Part shown: piece by piece, positions 60,570-64,000 of the stretch
Numbering within the stretch: position 1 is the first letter of the stretch
Layout of the letters: every line of letters starts with the position of its first letter
Translations under genes and position numbers: made by a program
The notes under the pieces: generated by a model
What the model was told of the DNA's origin: nothing
Seen by the model: the letters and a program-made list of their open reading frames with translations, nothing else
The model's database searches: none
Source: Clostridia bacterium
Lineage (GTDB): Bacteria; Bacillota; Clostridia; UBA1381
Reading direction: 5' to 3'
Assembly: GCA_017551095.1 (NCBI GenBank)
Contig: JAFZMQ010000029.1
Location: forward strand, 1-64,000
DNA: 64,000 bases

Positions 60570-60736
60570 GTTAAATATTCTATAAGGTATCGCCCTGCCA
60601 AAACCAAGCCCAGTGCCGCAATCACGATAACCGCACTTCCTCCTGCCTTATTCCGCCGCTTTAACTCCCAAACGCCGTAAGACGCCGTTTTTACCGCTGA
60701 AATTAAAACCATTACAAAAACTACAATCGCCGCCAT
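60566..60736 (-). CDS. Small two-helix membrane protein at the end of the gerA operon
   Basis: 56 residues starting at ATG 60736, 6 bp after the gerC stop, with AAGGAG inside the gerC end. Two hydrophobic helices (AAIVVFVMVLISAV; AVIVIAALGLVLAG) flank a basic loop (WELKRRNKAGG). Several Bacillus germination operons encode a small two-helix D subunit, and this is the right place and layout, but sequence similarity to those was not checked. Confidence 0.7.
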   Translation of the reverse strand: MAAIVVFVMVLISAVKTASYGVWELKRRNKAGGSAVIVIAALGLVLAGRYLIEYLT

Positions 60737-60742
60737 TTACAT

Positions 60743-61957
60743 TTAACTCCTTACAACAAGCCCCGTTCTCCGTACCGAAAATTCCACTTTTACATCTATT
60801 TGTGCGGTTTTGTACCGTTCTTTCCAATTATACGCTTCAAAATCACCGATAGTTTTAAATTTTCGCTTAGCAACGCTCCCAAACCCGACAATATCCGTTC
60901 CGAGCATTTTTGTTTCCTCTAAAAATTCCATAGCCTGACGCGTTATTTCCGCCGCCGCCACCTCCGAAAATGCGTCAAGCTCATTCTCTATAATCCCTTT
61001 TGTCGAGCCTTGGGTTATTTCCGATTCAAGAAAGAGCGTTATTTCTATTTTGGGCGTTTTCGAGCTTGTATCCACCCGTATTTTCGGGCGTTTTTTCTGC
61101 ATCTGCATTACCGTTACGGGCGTTTCGTCACCAAAATTGTAGGAAACATAACTGCTTTGATATTCGCCCGTTAAAATATTAAAAATTTCGGTTTTAATGT
61201 CGCCGATTTCTGCAATTTTTTTATCTCCGTCAAACACCGCCATTCCCGCGACCTGTATTTCGCTGCTGCCCGTTTCTATTTCACCTGCCGTGTAGTCCCC
61301 GACTTCGTACTGATAGCCGGAATCGGCATATTCAGGCTCTTTTTCCTTTTTCATTGCCGCACATATCGGCACAACCGCACCCTTTTCATCACTGCTGAAA
61401 AAGAGAAAAAAATCCCTGCTCATATTCTGCGGAATGAATCCCGAATAATCATTTTCAAAAATCATTGTGTAATACCGCACAGGATTAACCTCGGTTTTCG
61501 GATTTACCGCCTCCAAAAACTCCTTTGCCGTTCCCTTGCATACCGCAAAATATATGTTCGGGCGTATTTCTACGCTTCGGTTTATCGTTTCCAAAAACTC
61601 CGAAACTCCCTTTTTTGCCACTTCGTCCGAAAAAACTATCAGCTTTGTGTGTGAAAGGACAAATTTTTTGCTTATGATATGGTTTGCTATATTTATGGCA
61701 GGATATATATCGGGCGCTAAAACCGAGATGTTTTCTATGCTTTCCTCACCGCCCTTGCCGCCTGATTCGTTTGAGCCGCCGCTTATTTTGTCGGGGTTTG
61801 CAAACTGCAAGGTTATGTTATAGCCTTTTTCTTCGTCCTTTGGCATATCTATTCCTATTGCTACAACATAGCCGAGTGTTTCTGGCTCCTGGGCGTCTTT
61901 ACAACTTGCAAAGCAGACAAGAATTAAAACTATGACCGCTATTTTTAAAAACTTCAT
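60743..61957 (-). CDS. gerC: Germination receptor subunit GerC
   Basis: 404-residue lipoprotein of the Ger(x)C family. The lipobox CFASCKDA is at the N-terminus, followed by GYVVAIGIDMPKDEE and three domains ending in WKERYKTAQIDVKVEFSVRRTG (IDVKVEFSVRRTG). It is the membrane-anchored C subunit of a nutrient receptor in the spore inner membrane. Overlaps gerB by 4 bp. Confidence 0.94.
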   Translation of the reverse strand: MKFLKIAVIVLILVCFASCKDAQEPETLGYVVAIGIDMPKDEEKGYNITLQFANPDKISGGSNESGGKGGEESIENISVLAPDIYPAINIANHIISKKFVLSHTKLIVFSDEVAKKGVSEFLETINRSVEIRPNIYFAVCKGTAKEFLEAVNPKTEVNPVRYYTMIFENDYSGFIPQNMSRDFFLFFSSDEKGAVVPICAAMKKEKEPEYADSGYQYEVGDYTAGEIETGSSEIQVAGMAVFDGDKKIAEIGDIKTEIFNILTGEYQSSYVSYNFGDETPVTVMQMQKKRPKIRVDTSSKTPKIEITLFLESEITQGSTKGIIENELDAFSEVAAAEITRQAMEFLEETKMLGTDIVGFGSVAKRKFKTIGDFEAYNWKERYKTAQIDVKVEFSVRRTGLVVRS

Positions 61958-63045
61958 TTTTTCGCCTTTCCTGTCGGTTTCTTCATATATAATAATGGGA
62001 TGATTATCGGCAAAATATATACTGTCGGTATTGTCGCCATATCTGCGATTCTGCTGAATTTAAGCACCTTTGTAATAGATATAGGCTCTGCCGCAATAAG
62101 CGTTAATATCGCAATCACCCCGTATGATATGGCATTTCTGTCCTTTAAATCAAAAGCTTTTGCAACAGTTTCGCAAATCAGGAAAATATATATTGATGAA
62201 TACAAAAGCTGGGATATTTCCCATATGAATTCAAAAAATGCCTCAAACCGCTGAAAATACTCTCCTGCACGAATCATTTTTGATAGCTGATAAACGGGCA
62301 AAAGATACTCTTTTGAAAGCGGATACGCATAGCAAAGCACATAACAAAGGCAGATAAAAAACATGGTAAGTGACGCTATTAAAAGGGCTTTTCTTCCGCT
62401 TTTTTTAGGAATTCCGATATCTTTAAGATGCGGAAGAAGCAGGTTTATTGCGATTATATCACCAAAACAGGAAAGGTTTTTAATGCCGCCCGTCAATATG
62501 TTTTTTGTACCGTTTCCCAAAACCGGAAAAAGATTGTTGAAGTTATAGGATTTGTATAGGAAGAAAACAATAATGCCTAAAAACGCAAGGCAAACAGGGA
62601 AGAAAATCGCATTTACTGTTGCAATTGCAGAAATTCCCGGTTTTTGTGCGATAGCTATTGTTACGGAAAGTAGAATTAAAATGTATTCTATCTCCGTTCT
62701 TGGCAGTAAAATGAGCTTTACCGACTCGGAAAACATTCTGATTTCTGTCGCATAATTTAAAGAAAGCGCAAAAACCACAAGCAGCGAAACTGCGATTTTA
62801 AGCGGTTTTCCGCCAACTTTTGCAGACAAATCTATTATTGATTTTCTGCCCGATATCCGATATGTTAAAAAGGATATTTCCATTAACGCCCATGCAAAAA
62901 GTGCCATATATATGACCTCAATCCACGCTGCGTTCCCGCTTGTTTCAACGATTGTCCTGGGAAACGCAAAAATTGCCTTTACGCTGAGCAAATTAGCGAT
63001 TATGAGCGTCATTTCCTTTTCGTTTATAGCCTCATTTTTAAACAT
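61954..63045 (-). CDS. gerB: Germination receptor subunit GerB
   Basis: 363 residues with about ten membrane helices, GerAB/ArcD/ProY family of the APC superfamily. The B subunit binds the germinant amino acid or sugar in other species. Features: NEKEMTLIIANLLSVKAIF, FPRTIVETSGNAAW. It is 51 bp after the gerA stop, and this gap contains the parS-like site. Confidence 0.94.
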   Translation of the reverse strand: MFKNEAINEKEMTLIIANLLSVKAIFAFPRTIVETSGNAAWIEVIYMALFAWALMEISFLTYRISGRKSIIDLSAKVGGKPLKIAVSLLVVFALSLNYATEIRMFSESVKLILLPRTEIEYILILLSVTIAIAQKPGISAIATVNAIFFPVCLAFLGIIVFFLYKSYNFNNLFPVLGNGTKNILTGGIKNLSCFGDIIAINLLLPHLKDIGIPKKSGRKALLIASLTMFFICLCYVLCYAYPLSKEYLLPVYQLSKMIRAGEYFQRFEAFFEFIWEISQLLYSSIYIFLICETVAKAFDLKDRNAISYGVIAILTLIAAEPISITKVLKFSRIADMATIPTVYILPIIIPLLYMKKPTGKAKK

Positions 63046-63079
63046 TTTTGGCTTTTCTCCTTTAAAAATTGTCGTTTAT

Positions 63080-63095
63080 TGTTTCACGTGAAACA
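63080..63095. other. parS-like ParB-binding site
   Basis: Perfect palindrome TGTTTCACGTGAAACA, the consensus bacterial parS sequence. It lies in the gap between gerA and gerB. ParB/Spo0J spreads from such sites to load SMC and segregate the origin region. parA and parB are not in the window. Confidence 0.92.
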
Positions 63096-63096
63096 T

Positions 63097-64000
63097 TTAT
63101 TTCCCGTTTTGCCATTTTTTGCTCACTTTGTCACTTCTTTTCGGCTTTTTCGTTTTTAAGTATTCCGGCCGCCGTTCCGTTTTCCATACAGGCGGCACAA
63201 AAAGGGCATTTTTTAAAAGCTCATTTCCCGGCAAGGGCGACAAAAACGGGATCCCGAAGCTCGTACTTCCTGCTATCAGGACGGCATAGGTGAATATTCC
63301 CAAGGCTATTCCAAAAAAACCGAAAGATGCTCCAATCAAGACAAAAAGCAGTTTTAAAATGCGATAACTCCAACTTAAAGAATAGTCCGCCGTCGCAAAA
63401 GATCCTATACCGGTGAGAGAAATTATGATAATCATAATAGGGCTTACTATCTTTGCAGACACCGCCGCCTGCCCCAATATAAGACCACCAACGATTCCCA
63501 AAACCGAGCCTATGGGGTTTGGCATTCTTATTCCTGCCTCGCGTATCATTTCAAAGGAAAAGTCCATTAACAACAGTTCAATAACGCTTGGAAAAGGCAC
63601 ATTTTGCCTTGATGCACTTATTGCATACAGAAGATATGTGGGAAGCATTTCCGAGTGATATAGCGTTATTGCTAAAAATACACCCGGCAGCAATACAGAA
63701 ATTAGTGCCGCAACAAGTCGCAGTACCCGTGACATATTTGCAAAATTTGTTCTTAAATACGCATCAGACGCACCGTGCATCATCTCATAAGCATTTGTCG
63801 GCAAAATCAACGCTCGCGAGCTTCCGCTCAAAATTATTGCAACACGCCCCTCGGAAATCGCCCGCGCCACTCTGTCCGGGCGTTCGGTCGCAAGAATATG
63901 CCCCGTTATCATTAGAGGGTTTTCCTCTATCAGCATTGAAATTTCTTCTATTGAAATTACATAATCAACCGAGATTCCGCTTATTCTACGCCTTATTTCC
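63097..64000 (-). CDS. gerA: Germination receptor subunit GerA (5' end beyond the window)
   Basis: About 301 codons of the C-terminal part are visible; the frame remains open to position 64000, so the start is outside. The visible part has the end of the soluble domain (GHILATERPDRVARAISEGRVAII) and then five membrane helices with VPFPSVIELLLMDFSFEMIREAGIRMP (FEMIREAGIRMP). The C-terminal tail is basic. GerA subunits form the oligomeric ion channel of the receptor. First of the visible gerA-gerB-gerC-small protein order. Confidence 0.94.
   Translation of the reverse strand, partial: EIRRRISGISVDYVISIEEISMLIEENPLMITGHILATERPDRVARAISEGRVAIILSGSSRALILPTNAYEMMHGASDAYLRTNFANMSRVLRLVAALISVLLPGVFLAITLYHSEMLPTYLLYAISASRQNVPFPSVIELLLMDFSFEMIREAGIRMPNPIGSVLGIVGGLILGQAAVSAKIVSPIMIIIISLTGIGSFATADYSLSWSYRILKLLFVLIGASFGFFGIALGIFTYAVLIAGSTSFGIPFLSPLPGNELLKNALFVPPVWKTERRPEYLKTKKPKRSDKVSKKWQNGK

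Noticed and set aside
1-64000. CRISPR array, insertion sequence, prophage or integrative element
   Set aside because: No regularly spaced repeats, transposase, integrase or phage structural genes were seen on either strand.

Overview
The window comes from a chromosome of an anaerobic, endospore-forming member of the class Clostridia (Firmicutes); the genus cannot be fixed from the sequence. Evidence: sporulation genes (spoIVA, spmA, spmB, a gerA-type germination operon), anaerobic redox genes (hydE, hydG, hydF, nfnA, nfnB, 2[4Fe-4S] ferredoxin, rubredoxin, reverse rubrerythrin), AT-rich intergenic DNA, Bacillus/Clostridium-like promoters (TTGACA-N17-TATAAT) and strong AGGAGG ribosome sites. 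No insertion sequence, prophage or CRISPR array was seen. Gene content is mostly core, with small unusual loci inside it. A perfect 16-bp parS-like palindrome and the ricT, rsmA and yabE genes fit an origin-proximal position.

Layout. 1-5490 (minus): yifB (cut at the edge), a TtcA-like thiolase, pgsA, rimO, recX and an HD protein. 5674-6495 (plus): a cysteine-rich conserved unknown. 6555-9864 (minus): murA, ftsQ, ftsZ with no ftsA between. 9968-13525 (minus): ylxM, ffh, rpsP, khpA, rimM, trmD. 13636-14925: nucleotidyltransferase plus a small membrane protein. 15116-15570: five tRNA genes. 15646-19105: acetyltransferase, phosphatase, rubredoxin, DUF975 protein, lipoprotein, reverse rubrerythrin. 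19179-22896: hydE, hydG, hydF behind an attenuator-like leader. 23035-26917: amino acid ABC transporter, AEC transporter and flavoprotein. 27221-30389: ferredoxin, ricT, THF-riboswitch-controlled folT, prs.

30465-35863 is the most unusual stretch. Two near-identical copies of a 77-residue unknown gene lie in inverted orientation about 4.3 kb apart. Each is divergently paired with a different XRE regulator and has its own operator-like palindrome. They flank ispF, ispD, carD, a zinc-ribbon/YARHG protein and gapA. The two copies differ at about 13 of 234 bases, almost all silent, so the protein is under selection or the copies are being homogenised.

36000-39174 (plus): spoIVA, a lipoprotein, DUF2752 and CpXC proteins. 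39171-41135 (minus): rsmA and a YabE-like 3D protein. 41473-43891: small membrane proteins, RNase H and two tandem acidic membrane paralogs. 43970-51350 (minus): uppP, lytic transglycosylase, coaE, polA, ung, an HprK-like protein, folA, thyA. 51450-56183 (plus): spmA, spmB, then pgk, tpiA, gpmI. 56206-57786 (minus): a PTS enzyme I homologue with altered PEP/Mg site residues. 57937-60167 (plus): nfnA and nfnB. 60208-60534: RNase P RNA. 60566-64000 (minus): gerA operon ending in a small two-helix membrane protein, with the parS site between gerA and gerB.

How it works together: glycolysis (gapA, pgk, tpiA, gpmI) feeds ferredoxin-linked redox balance (ferredoxin, NfnAB, [FeFe]-hydrogenase maturation), while rubredoxin and reverse rubrerythrin suggest protection against oxygen. 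The folate/thymidylate genes (THF riboswitch-folT, folA, thyA) form a second theme.
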